The position numbers were made by a program, and so were the translations under genes. A model generated the notes under the pieces. The model was not told the origin of the DNA, did no database searches, and saw only the letters and a program-made list of their open reading frames with translations. From NCBI GenBank assembly GCA_026770595.1, contig MU634162.1:1-15011 (forward strand): 15,011 bases of DNA. The letters are read 5' to 3'. Shown here piece after piece: positions 7,401 to 15,002 of the stretch. Each line of letters opens with the position of its first letter. Position 1 is the first letter of the stretch. The stretch comes from Ochromonadaceae sp. CCMP2298 (Eukaryota > Sar > Synurophyceae > Ochromonadales > Ochromonadaceae).

Positions 7401-8237
7401 ACCTGCGCCGGGACGATTTCCAGCGCCTCTACAGCATCGCAGACATCTCGGGCGCCATAATCTGGAACAACACCCACAGTCTGCTGGACCCCTCTGTCTC
7501 CCAGCTGATCTACATTTCCACCGATGAGAAGGACATGAGCTTCTTCAACTCCTTCAGGCGCCCGCCTTTCACGCTCAAGTTCCTGCGGGACTACGCGGCG
7601 CGCGCGGGGCTGCAGGGGGTGGACCCCAATAAGTTGGGCATGATCGAGCAGGTGTCTCATCTGCCAACCTTACCCCTCAACCTTACCCCTCAACCTTGCC
7701 CCTCAACCTTACCCCTCAACCTTACCCCTCAACCTTACCCCTCAACCTTACCCCTCAACCTTACCCCTCAACCTTACCCCTCAACCTTACCCCTCAACCT
7801 AACCCTCCTCACCCTCACACTAACCATCACCCATACCTATACCCTTACCCTCCTCACCCTCACACTAACCATCACCCATACCCATACCCTTACCCTCCTC
7901 ACACTAACACTAACCACCACCCCCGCCAGATAATCTGCGCCAACGCGCACACCTTCGTGGGCACCCTGTACAGCACCTTTACCAGCTACATCACCCGGCT
8001 GAGAGGTGCAACCTGTATATTGAATTGCTGTACGCACCACCTTATCACCTTACCACACTATCTAATCCACTCTATACGACTATCACATCAGGCTACTACC
8101 GTGACGGCCGCTACGAGCGCTCCTACTACACCATGCCGGGGGCGGTGCACCTGCTGCAGCGGGACAGGGAGCTGAGCGGGTCCCTGTGGGAGAGGGAGTA
8201 CGAGAAGGCGCACCGCGATATCGACGACGCCGCGTGA
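4452..8237 (+). CDS. Membrane-anchored protein with two tandem O-fucosyltransferase-like domains
   Basis: Spliced model: exons 4452-5901, 6130-6558, 6660-7651, 7930-8005 and 8092-8237 (3,093 nt, 1,030 residues), all with GT-AG junctions in frame. I chose the ATG at 4452 because it leaves a short N-terminus before a hydrophobic segment (about residues 17-39). ATG 4485 is an alternative, and the open frame reaches back to 4293. This looks like a type II secretory-pathway anchor. Copy A spans about residues 81-531 and copy B about 578-1030, joined by a Gly/Ser/Asp-rich linker. Both begin with a CRA-FPLKCDMY segment, then FEPD-GG-RMA-ET, ATGRTLV, LRYADDIFC and TRLRG-GYYRDGRY. The basic HxRRxDF motif is HIRRGDF (369-375) in A and HLRRDDF (874-880) in B. 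This pattern fits the GDP-fucose O-fucosyltransferase family (PF10250-like), whose members move fucose from GDP-fucose to protein in the ER or Golgi lumen. The family is inferred by motif, and the acceptor is unknown. Confidence 0.75.
5902..6129 (+). other. Intron 1 of the fucosyltransferase-like gene (in copy A)
   Basis: Donor GAG|GTAAAT and acceptor CATCAG|GC, phase 1, 228 nt. It has no stop codon and its length is a multiple of three, so unspliced RNA would stay in frame. Copy B has an intron at the same codon (8006-8091), which supports removal. A second possible donor, GAG|GTACTA at 6037, would give a 93-nt intron and add 45 codons to the protein. Confidence 0.75.
5907..6002 (+). repeat. 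12-bp tandem array, 8 units, in intron 1
   Basis: The unit is TATAATACTTAC, with variants in the first (CTGAC end) and seventh (TATAACATTTAC) positions. At 12 bp it is four codons, so unit number can change without shifting frame. It lies between two copies of AGGCTGAGAGGTA (5892-5904 and 6027-6039). Confidence 0.9.
6559..6659 (+). other. Intron 2 of the fucosyltransferase-like gene (start of copy B)
   Basis: Donor CCAG|GTAAGA and acceptor TTTGAAG|ACG, phase 1, 101 nt. Joining restores FEPDVGGWNNKRMALE, which matches FEPDIGGFDDQRMAFE in copy A, where no intron interrupts. The intron starts with a 13-bp unit AAGAGGGATGGAT repeated about 2.7 times (6561-6595). It also has a CA-rich run at about 6622-6648. 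Confidence 0.85.
7652..7929 (+). other. Intron 3 of the fucosyltransferase-like gene (only in copy B)
   Basis: Donor GAGCAG|GTGTCT and acceptor CCGCCAG|ATA, phase 0, 278 nt. Joining gives MIEQ-IICANAHTFVGT, matching MIAQ-IVCANAHTFIGT in copy A, which is uninterrupted there. Nearly the whole intron is C-rich tandem sequence on the plus strand, leaving a long unbroken pyrimidine-biased tract next to the acceptor. Confidence 0.85.
7668..7800 (+). repeat. 13-bp tandem array, about 10 units, in intron 3
   Basis: The unit is CCTTACCCCTCAA, with one variant (TTGCCCC). Downstream, to about 7915, a second pattern of roughly 45-50 bp is duplicated (CCTCACCCTCACACTAACCA occurs at about 7805 and 7854). 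The unit looks superficially telomere-like, being C-rich with short A/T spacers, but it sits inside a spliced gene. Confidence 0.85.
8006..8091 (+). other. Intron 4 of the fucosyltransferase-like gene (in copy B)
   Basis: Donor GAGAG|GTGCAA and acceptor CATCAG|GC, phase 1, 86 nt. It matches the 3' part of intron 1 (6037-6129) almost base for base apart from a few small indels and substitutions. It carries no tandem array. Confidence 0.85.
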
Positions 8238-8642
8238 GCTGATACATATGTACTGATGCACTGCTGAACTTCGGCACTTAACCTCTGAGTGAAGGATGAC
8301 CTAGGAGCAAAGCCTGGGGGAAGTAGCAATGAGGAAGTACGGGGTGTAGGTATATAGGCTCATCTCATCATATATTTGCCCATTTGTATAACTTATCCGT
8401 CTTATCCCATATGGGTACTGTACAAAAGAATCTAAGACAATATTCAAAACCCCGTTCGTTTCAGCCCACGTCCACCAGTTCAGTGCATTACAAAACGAAT
8501 ATGTGGTTCCCTGGGATGCACCATCCCATGCACCCCTACCAACATATATGCTTATCAAACTGCTCAGAGCAGACGCTATGCTTGAGAAAACGTCTCCAAT
8601 CACACCACCATTCTCACCATTCTCACCCTCTCTTCCCTGTCT
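8238..8642. other. Convergent intergenic region
   Basis: These 405 bp hold the 3' ends of both genes, which point toward each other. I see no AATAAA on either strand. A minus-strand frame of 100 codons (8301-8603) is open but has no domain and would lie in the 3' region of the minus gene, so I do not call it. No repeat of note. Confidence 0.5.
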
Positions 8643-11600
8643 TTACGCCTTCTCCTGCTCGTCCAGCATACTGTCGATCAAAATGCTCTCGTAAAAATCG
8701 TCAGCCTCCACGCCCTGCTGGGGTCGGAACGTGGGCGCGTTGGGGGACAGCCCGTACAGCGAGGTGGCCTCGAAGGTAATGTTGGGAGCTAGGTTCAAGG
8801 CATCGCTGCCCATACCCATACCCATACCCATACCCATGCCCATGCCCATACCCATGCCCATACCCATACCCATGCCCATACCCGCACCCCCCATGCCCGC
8901 ACCAGCCCCGAAGTTGAGCCCGTAATCAGTCTGGCCTCTGTCCATCAGCTCTCCCATCAGTCCGTCCCTCCTGTCCCTGTCCCGAGTGGGGCTGGGGGAG
9001 GAGTCGAGGAAGTTGACGAGGTCGCCCAGGTGGGAGTCGAGGTCGTACTCAGACTGGGGGTCGAAGCCCAGGCTCTGGTGCTGGTGCTGGCCCAGAGAGG
9101 GCAGGGCTGTGCCCCAGAAAGAGCCAGCGTAGTCGGGCTCGTAGCCGTACAGGCCGGGGGCATGCATAGCGGGGGGGATGGAGTCGAAGTCGAGGGCGGG
9201 CTGGGCGGGCTGGGACAGCGGGATGGACAGTGTGGGGGCGCCTTCCGGCACGACCCTGGAACCCGCTTTCCGTGGTCCCGTTTTGAGTCCTGGGCTGCTG
9301 AGTCGGTCGTGCATGAAGCCGTCCCCCAGCACAGGCGAGGAGGCCCACCCAGAGGGCCTGGGCGCCTTTGCCTCGGGGGTGTACTTGGGGACCAGACCCC
9401 TGCCGTTCCCCGCAGAGCCAGAGCCGGAGCCAGAGAGAGAGGCCGCGGACCCAGAAAAAGAGCCATAGCCAGAAGCAGAGGCAGAGGTAGAGCCAGAGGG
9501 GCCCGAGCGTGCGACTAAGAGGTTAGTTCGGTACCCAGGCGGGGCGGCGGGCGGCTCGGGGCCCCACCCCCCCGCTGTGCGCCGCTGGGCAGCCTTAGTC
9601 AGGCCGAGCGGTGGGGCGAGCTTGGAGGCAGGCATCGAGGCAGAGCCGGAGGTGGAGGTGGAGGTGGAGGCTGAGGTGGAGGCGGAGCTGGAGGTTGAGC
9701 CGGAGCGAGAGGGGGAGAGAACTTCCATGCGGGTGCGCGCCCCCATACGTGTGCCGCGCGCGTACGCGTCTATCTGGCCAGAGGGGGGGTACGTGGCATT
9801 GGCGGCGGAGGCAGCTGACTTGCGAGAGCTCTTTTTGCGCGCCTCTGCCCAGTTGCCGCCGTTGAAGTCTGCCTCGTCGAGCATACCGCCACCCAGCGCC
9901 CCCAGTGATGCCTGCACTCCCTGCACTCCCTGGGCTCCCAGAGCTGCCTGGGTCCCGGCCGCCTCCTCGGGGGACTGTGCTGGTGACACGTGCGGGGGGA
10001 GGTCAGCGGTCGGCATCAACTCCTCGTCCTCAGCCTCCGCCTCCGTGTCCTCCTCAGCCACCACCTCTGGTGGCGGTCGGCTTGCCGGGGCGGGCGGCGT
10101 CTTCTCGTGGGGCGCCTTGTGGGACTTCTTGGGATGGGGATGGGGATGGGATGGATGCTCCAGCTTCAGCCGGTGCCCGTGCAGGGGCTCATCGGTGGCT
10201 TCAGGTGCGGGGGGCGCGCGCTCCGGCTTGGCGAAAAGCTGTATGATACCCTGGAGCTGGGGGAATGTCCCTCCTACGTCGCTGGCCGGGGGTACGTTGG
10301 GGGCGTTTTTGCCACTCCTTTTGCCCTTGGTAGGGGGAGGGGCGGGCGCGCTTTTCCCATTCCACTGCAGGGCGGCAGAAGCAGCACAGGCAGCCGCCCA
10401 CACGAAGCTCGCCCCGTCCCTCGCGATCGGGGACACCACCTCCAGGAAGGATCGTGGGGCAGTGGGGGACTGGGCGTCGCTGTGCGCGGGGCTGTCCGGC
10501 TCCTTGTTCGTGATGCCCAATTGTGCGTACACTAAGTCGATAAGCCCCGATCCGCTGTAGTTCCACTCGCCCCTCCTGCTCACACTCGCGCTCGCTCCCC
10601 GCCCCCCCCTCGTGCGCCCGACCGACTTGCGGCGCAGCGCGTCCTGCTGGGCGGCGAACACGATGGCGATCGTGAGGATGCAGAAGAGCACGAGCAGGCC
10701 TAGGGTCCAGTCGGCCTCTGCGTCGCGCAGGGAGGGCACGGACGCGCGGGGCGAGATGATCACGTCGTCGAACTCGCCCTCGAGGAAGTCCCTCTCCAGC
10801 ATCGCAGGGTCTGCCTCGATCGAGCTGGGCACCATGTCGTCCCTGCTGATGGGGCCGGGACGTCGGCGTCTCTTGCAAGTCGAGCCCTTGCTCCTCTCGC
10901 CCCCGCGCAGCGAGGCCAGCTTGTCCTCCGACAGCATGCCCAGTATCCGCCGCACCTCGATCTGCTCCGCGCTCAGGCCACCCCCCCCCTCCTTGGCCGC
11001 GTTGAACCAGCCATCCGAGTACACGAACTTGCCCGGGTCCATCCCGTCCAACGGGTCGAACAGCAGCGACGAGTCCATGCCCAATTCCGCGCCGATCGCG
11101 GCCGCCGCGGCGGCGAAGTTGTTGAGCACGCCGGCGGCGGTGTACTTGGGAAAGCCCCCCCTGCGACTGCGGTCGATGTCTAGAGAGGTGAGGGGGAGTA
11201 GCATTGCAGGAGTTATAAGTTTTATAGGTGTTAGGTGTTATAGGTTTTATAGGTGTTAGGAGTTATAGGTTTTATAGGTATTAGCAGGAGTTATAGGTTT
11301 TATAGGTGTTAGATGTTCACAATATGAATATGGATATGGATATTGATATAGATATGGATATGATATGACGTACCGATGATGCCGATATTGAAGCCCAGCG
11401 CGAGGTCGAAGGGGTCATCAGGCTCGGAGTAGACGATGTCGAAGGCAGACAGCACCAGGAGGCGGTTCTTCACCGAGAGGGGGAACTGGTTGTAGGAGCC
11501 CATATTCCCCCCGCCATTCCCGCCATTCCCGTTCCCCATGCCACTCCCCCCATTCCCCATGCCACTGCCCGTGTTCCCGTTGCCCGCCTCTGGGTTCCCT

Positions 11601-13759
11601 TTTTGAAGGCCGTCGTCCCTGCGCACCCAGTCCTTAATAACCGAAAACAGGGACCCCGGGGGGGCGTCGAGGTCGTCCAGGGCGTCGCTGAGGGCGCTGC
11701 TGTCCACTGGGTCGCCCCCGAAGCTGGACCATATGTTGCCCAGACCCAGAGAGCTCCAGCTGAACTCAGACCCCCCGCTTTTCACCTGCTGCCACTGCTC
11801 CAGCTCGGGCGCGATGAAGTCCACGCCCTCGTCGCACACGCGCCGCATCACATCCAGGAAGATCTTGCCCATGTCCATGTTGGCTGCGTACTCGATGAAG
11901 TTGATCTGGAGGGGGGAAGAGGGGGGAGGGTAGATTGGGAAGAGGGGGGAGAAGGGAATTTTAGTATTCAGGGTGCAGCGGGGGGTCTTTCTAGGGTGCC
12001 CCGTGCATAGTGCATAGTGCATAGTGCATAGTGCATAGTGCATAGTGCATAGTGCATAGTGCATAGTGCGTAGTGCATAGTGCATAGTGCATAGTGCATA
12101 GCTGAAAAGTACGGCGACACTTCAGAATACTCCACGTACCTCTGGGAAGTTGACGTCCAGCTCGTCGTAATACATCTGCGCGTGGTGCAGGACCTCCCTC
12201 TGCAGAGTGTCACCCTCGTCGTCGGCCGAGGCGAGTGCGAACTTCCGCAGCAAAGTCTCCATATCCTCCGCAATAATGGCCGTAGACGCCCCCACCTCCC
12301 CGGCATGCATGCCGTACCCGTGGCCCTTGGGACCGCTCTGGTTGTGGCCGCCCTCCAAGCGGTCCGGCTGGAGGTCGTACATCCCATCGACATCGTCGCT
12401 GTCTGCGCCTCCATCTCCACCCCCATCGTCTCCATCTCCACCTCCACCCCCAGGTCCGTTCTGGTGCTCGATGCTCTCCATGATCTCGGACCGCAGGTGG
12501 TCGAAGGGGGCGCGCAATTCGACGATCTTACGATCCACATCGAACCCGTCTGCCATATCCTTATCGGATCGGGATCCCCCATCGGAGTCCACCTCGTTGG
12601 GGGCAGCCTCAGCGCCACCCAAAGGCGATCCCGCTGGTGCCTCCTTCGTCTCAGCCTCGTACAGCTCATCCTCCTCCTCCGCAAATACCGACGACAACTT
12701 ACTTTTCCCAGACTTTGGATCGACGCTGCCCTCCAGCAGAGAGGGTTCCTGGACCTCGCACGAACACTCCTCCTCGTGCTTCACCCCTCTTCTGTCCTTG
12801 TCTGACGCATTAACGGGGCCACAACAAGAGGGATTGCCCCTCCCAGTGTTGTTCTTCGCATCATCGTGGCCCTCCCTAGGGCCTCGAGGCGGCCGCTTCT
12901 TCTTACGCTGGTGCTTCTCCACAGGATGGTTGGCCTCTATATTAGCGTCGCTCCCGTGAAGTTTGCCGTACACGTCCCTCAGCAACGAGAAGCAGCTCGT
13001 GGCATAGTTGTCATCTTTTCCCTCGTCCGCACTGGGATCCGCCTCCATATTCCCCTCGACTTTGCTCCAAAAGTAGTCCAGTCCAAGGTCGAGCCCTAGC
13101 CCCGCACCTGGATCGATGGTCTCTCGCGGGTCCGGCCCGCCCACCAGCAGGGACACGGGCAGCAGCTCCATCAGCGGGCAGGCCCTCTCCAGACAGTCCT
13201 TGGCCTCGGTGAGGTGGTTCTGCATCACGAAAATGTTGCCCAGGATCTCGAGCGTCGTGGTCAGGTGCTTGAGGGGTATGAAGATCTCCGGCTGTGAGAG
13301 GTGATAGGTGCGCGAAAGAGGGGGTGGGGAACAAGGGTGTGCAGTAGGACGGGGGGGAGGTGGGGTGAGGGCGAGGAGAAAGACAACCTCTGGGACAATC
13401 GTTGGGGAGAATTCTCACCATCGCTAGGTTGACGTTGGGTTCCAGCAGCTGAGACTCGATGAAGCTCCATTGCTTGATGTTGTTCTGCAGCACGTCGACG
13501 ACCTTCTGAATATTCACCTACAGCAACAGTGGAAATGCGTGAGGGAAGCGGTTTCTAAGGCCACTGGTCGCGCTATGATGTGAAAGGAATAACTTACATC
13601 GTCGAAAGCGTCCTTGAACTTCGCCGCGCTCCCATCGAAAGGGAATAAATCCCTCAGAGAATGTCGGTGTGCGTCATTCTTGAAGAACTCGTGCTGGGCC
13701 CGCCTTACCAGGACGGCAAAGTTTAAAAAGAGTGATAGCCTGAACATCGTGGCATTCAT
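8643..13759 (-). CDS. Large TPR-like, single-pass membrane protein of unknown function
   Basis: Spliced model on the minus strand: exons 13759-13598, 13517-13419, 13291-12140, 11905-11374 and 11179-8643 (4,482 nt, 1,493 residues), GT-AG junctions all in frame, stop TAA at 8645-8643. ATG 13759 is the first in frame; the frame stays open upstream without a better start, so a further 5' exon is possible. Residues 1-20 are hydrophobic with basic ends. Residues 98-132 fit one TPR (L104, G105, F108, A117, L121, A124). More helical, TPR-like sequence lies near 180-200 and 440-510. A basic stretch KHQRKKKRPPRGPR (213-226) could be a nuclear signal or a membrane-flanking cluster. Gly/Asp- and Gly/Asn-rich segments follow. 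A clear hydrophobic span at about 806-826 is the only strong membrane segment. After it come Ser/Thr/Pro-rich sequence, a Gly-Met repeat (about 1413-1439) and an acidic C-terminus. I do not recognise the family. Confidence 0.7.
8809..8886 (-). repeat. 6-bp coding tandem array (Gly-Met repeat)
   Basis: On the plus strand this is CCCATA with CCCATG variants, about 12-13 units. On the coding (minus) strand it reads GGTATG or GGCATG and encodes alternating Gly and Met. The third-base variation keeps the Gly-Met peptide while the DNA unit drifts. The 6-bp unit preserves frame, so copy number is likely to vary between strains. Confidence 0.9.
9600..9730 (-). repeat. Imperfect Ser/Thr-coding trinucleotide-rich tract
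   Basis: The plus strand shows GGAGGTGGAGGTGGAGGTGG and related GAGCCGGAG words around 9640-9710. On the coding strand this gives a run of Ser and Thr with occasional Ala and Gly, within about residues 1110-1150. It is typical of an extended, possibly O-glycosylated or disordered segment. The long open frames on the plus strand here are shadows of this composition. Confidence 0.6.
11180..11373 (-). other. Intron 4 of the large minus-strand gene
   Basis: Coding strand: donor ATCG|GTACGT and acceptor CTCTCTAG|ACATC, phase 1, 194 nt. Joining gives FNIGII-D-IDRSRRGG. Most of the intron is tandem repeat (see 11209-11367). Confidence 0.75.
11209..11367. repeat. Two adjacent tandem arrays in intron 4 of the minus gene
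   Basis: From 11209 to about 11312 a unit of about 24-29 bp, GAGTTATAGGTTTTATAGGT plus GTTAG, occurs four times with length variation. From about 11322 to 11367 it gives way to a GATAT or GGATAT run. Both are private to this intron. Confidence 0.85.
11906..12139 (-). other. Intron 3 of the large minus-strand gene
   Basis: Coding strand: donor CCAGAG|GTACGT and acceptor CCCTCCAG|ATC, phase 0, 234 nt. Joining gives DVNFPE-INFIEYAAN. The acceptor side is pyrimidine-rich on the coding strand (11907-11960). The middle carries the 7-bp array. Confidence 0.8.
12003..12100. repeat. 7-bp tandem array, 14 units, in intron 3 of the minus gene
   Basis: The unit on the plus strand is GTGCATA. Fourteen consecutive units fill 98 bp, and only unit 10 (12066-12072, GTGCGTA) differs. 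Such near-perfect homogeneity suggests recent expansion. Confidence 0.95.
13292..13418 (-). other. Intron 2 of the large minus-strand gene
   Basis: Coding strand: donor GCGATG|GTGAGA and acceptor CTCTCACAG|CCG, phase 0, 127 nt. It is strongly pyrimidine-biased on the coding strand, with CCCC runs, but has no clean tandem unit. The donor overlaps the small palindrome GAGAATTCTC (13408-13417). Confidence 0.8.
13518..13597 (-). other. Intron 1 of the large minus-strand gene
   Basis: Coding strand: donor GACGAT|GTAAGT and acceptor GTTGCTGTAG|GTG, phase 0, 80 nt, the shortest intron here. Joining gives KDAFDD-VNIQKVVDV. No tandem array is present. Confidence 0.8.
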
Positions 13760-14297
13760 AATACTTGCGGACTGCGAGGAAATGCGCGGGAGTAAGTCGG
13801 GCGAGGCACGACGTGCAGTGGAAACCCAACAGACTCCAGTCTCCTGGGGTTACCCGCGTTTGGGCACGCCGACTCCAGGGCTGCCTACTTTAACGTCGCA
13901 GGAATGGTGGACGGAGTTCCTGCGAGCGCCCTTTCTGTGTAGTTCCTACCCGGATATGGCCACACACAGCAGTCGCTCGCAGAATTGGCTCATTGGTTAG
14001 TCTCTCTCCAATCAAGGGGGAATTTCTTTTTCCCCAAGCGGTTTCCATTTTTCTACAAAATAGGCAACAATTGCATTTTTAGCGCTAATTAAGCGTGGGT
14101 TAAAACAAAAATAAGCAAAAAAAAAGGAGGAGGACATCTTGCGGTAACCTGGTAACTTACACACATGGCCTACTCCTGGGGGAGCTTTTGAAAATCCAAA
14201 GCGCCTTCGAGCCATCTCTTATCATAAGCACTGCCTTCTAGCCCTTCCAGTGAGCTTCATCATCAATCATCCATCTCCCCCTCGCGGTCGATTTTCA
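13760..14297. other. No supported gene; upstream region of the minus gene
   Basis: The upstream side of the large minus-strand gene. The minus frame 14012-14215 begins with a basic MARRRFGFSK stretch and contains a good-looking donor (TGT|GTAAGT at about 14157). However, no acceptor before 13759 joins it in frame convincingly, so I leave it out of the gene model. No TATA-type promoter could be fixed with confidence. Confidence 0.35.
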
Positions 14298-14600
14298 ATG
14301 TCGCAGCAGGGTGGATCCCAAGAAAAATAGAGTGGGGCGCATGCCGGGGAAGATTCTGACATCGAAGTTACCTATTCCTCCATGCCCTACCGTTCGTCGG
14401 ATGGTGTTGATACGTCTGGTTTTGCTTATGGCGGTGTGATAAAGATTCCCGATGGTGAGGATGTCGGTATGATCGATTATAATCCCGCCAACTATGATGA
14501 TGACGACGAAGACGACGCGGCCGACGAAGATGAGGAAGATACCAGACACCTGCAAATAATCCTGAAAATTTTTCTCACTAAATTACTCATTTGGAGATGA
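14298..14600 (+). pseudogene. Degraded or truncated acidic ORF with an in-frame TAG
   Basis: The frame starts MSQQGGSQEK at ATG 14298, meets TAG at 14328-14330, and continues in the same frame with protein-like sequence (an EDSDIEVTYSS segment, a GGVIKIPDGEDVG segment, then an Asp/Glu-rich tail with DDDDEDD). The next in-frame ATG is at 14382. The frame then runs into the palindromic array, where composition changes sharply and a TGA closes it at 14598-14600. I read it as a gene 5' part broken by one nonsense change and by loss of its 3' end to the repeat. Alternatives are TAG lying in an unrecognised intron, a short gene starting at 14382, or TAG read as sense. No family is recognised. Confidence 0.35.
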
Positions 14601-14860
14601 GGTGAAGATATTTCTCACTATGAGTTTCAATCTCACTATGAGTAATTATCTCACCAATTGAGAAGTTTTCTCATTATGAGTATTTACTCACATGGAGTAA
14701 TTATCTCACAAAGTGAGATATTTACTCATCCTTTGTGACTCCTCACGTCGAGTAATTTTCTCTTAAAATGAGACTTTTTCTCTGTTTGAGTATTTGCTTA
14801 ACATGAGATTGTTTCTCAATATTGGAGTTATTTACTCAATGTGAGTATTCGCTCTGTGCC
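14585..14860 (+). repeat. 55-bp-period array of GAG...CTC palindromic modules
   Basis: Small imperfect palindromes (GAG, 6-8 AT-rich bases, CTC) follow one another. GAG starts fall at 14640, 14660, 14678, 14695, 14715, 14750, 14770, 14788, 14805, 14825 and 14843. Steps are 20, 18 and 17 bp in turn, so every third module repeats at 55 bp (14640, 14695, 14750, 14805). One unit has steps of 20, 22 and 13 but keeps the 55-bp total. A degraded unit precedes it at about 14585-14639. The array thus has two levels: module and three-module unit. Confidence 0.85.
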
Positions 14861-14885
14861 TCGCTGGGCTGCAGGAGCGGGGCGC

Positions 14886-15002
14886 AATAGCCAGGAGTAG
14901 ATGTAAGTGTTCGGTGCAGAGGCAGGTAGGTGTTTGTGGGTGGATAGGAAGCGGGTCGCGAGCCCCAGCCGGCAGACAGGACGAGCAAGCAAGCTGTCTG
15001 TG
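14886..15002 (-). repeat. 117-bp core repeat, right copy (inverted to 1199-1315)
   Basis: Reverse complement of 1199-1315, same length, 7 mismatches. Beyond its outer end, GTGTCTCGCTGG (15000-15011) resembles GTGCCTCGCTGG (14856-14867) on its inner side, about 143 bp away. That suggests the core belongs to a tandem repeat with a unit near 140 bp which continues outside the window. The palindromic array abuts it on the inner side, mirroring the left end. Confidence 0.85.

Noticed and set aside
7668-7915. Interstitial telomere
   Set aside because: The C-rich 13-bp unit only resembles telomere repeats. It is confined between exact splice sites within a gene, and the unit is not a known telomere motif.
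8301-8603. 100-codon minus-strand frame in the convergent gap
   Set aside because: No domain or supporting context; it would overlap the expected 3' ends of both genes.
9577-10560. 327-codon plus-strand open frame
   Set aside because: It lies antisense to the long low-complexity exon of the minus gene. Its content (Glu/Val-, Ser- and Gly-rich runs) is what the complement of that biased sequence gives. The minus gene has consistent splicing and a membrane span.
12003-12100. CRISPR-like or coding repeat
   Set aside because: Units are only 7 bp with no spacers, and the array lies inside a phase-0 intron whose removal joins two good protein segments.
14012-14215. Basic N-terminal frame (minus) as a first exon of the large minus gene
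   Set aside because: It has a good GTAAGT donor near 14157, but that ends in phase 1, and the best acceptor before 13759 (TTCCTCGCAG) enters in phase 0, so the join leaves the frame. No well-supported alternative acceptor was found.
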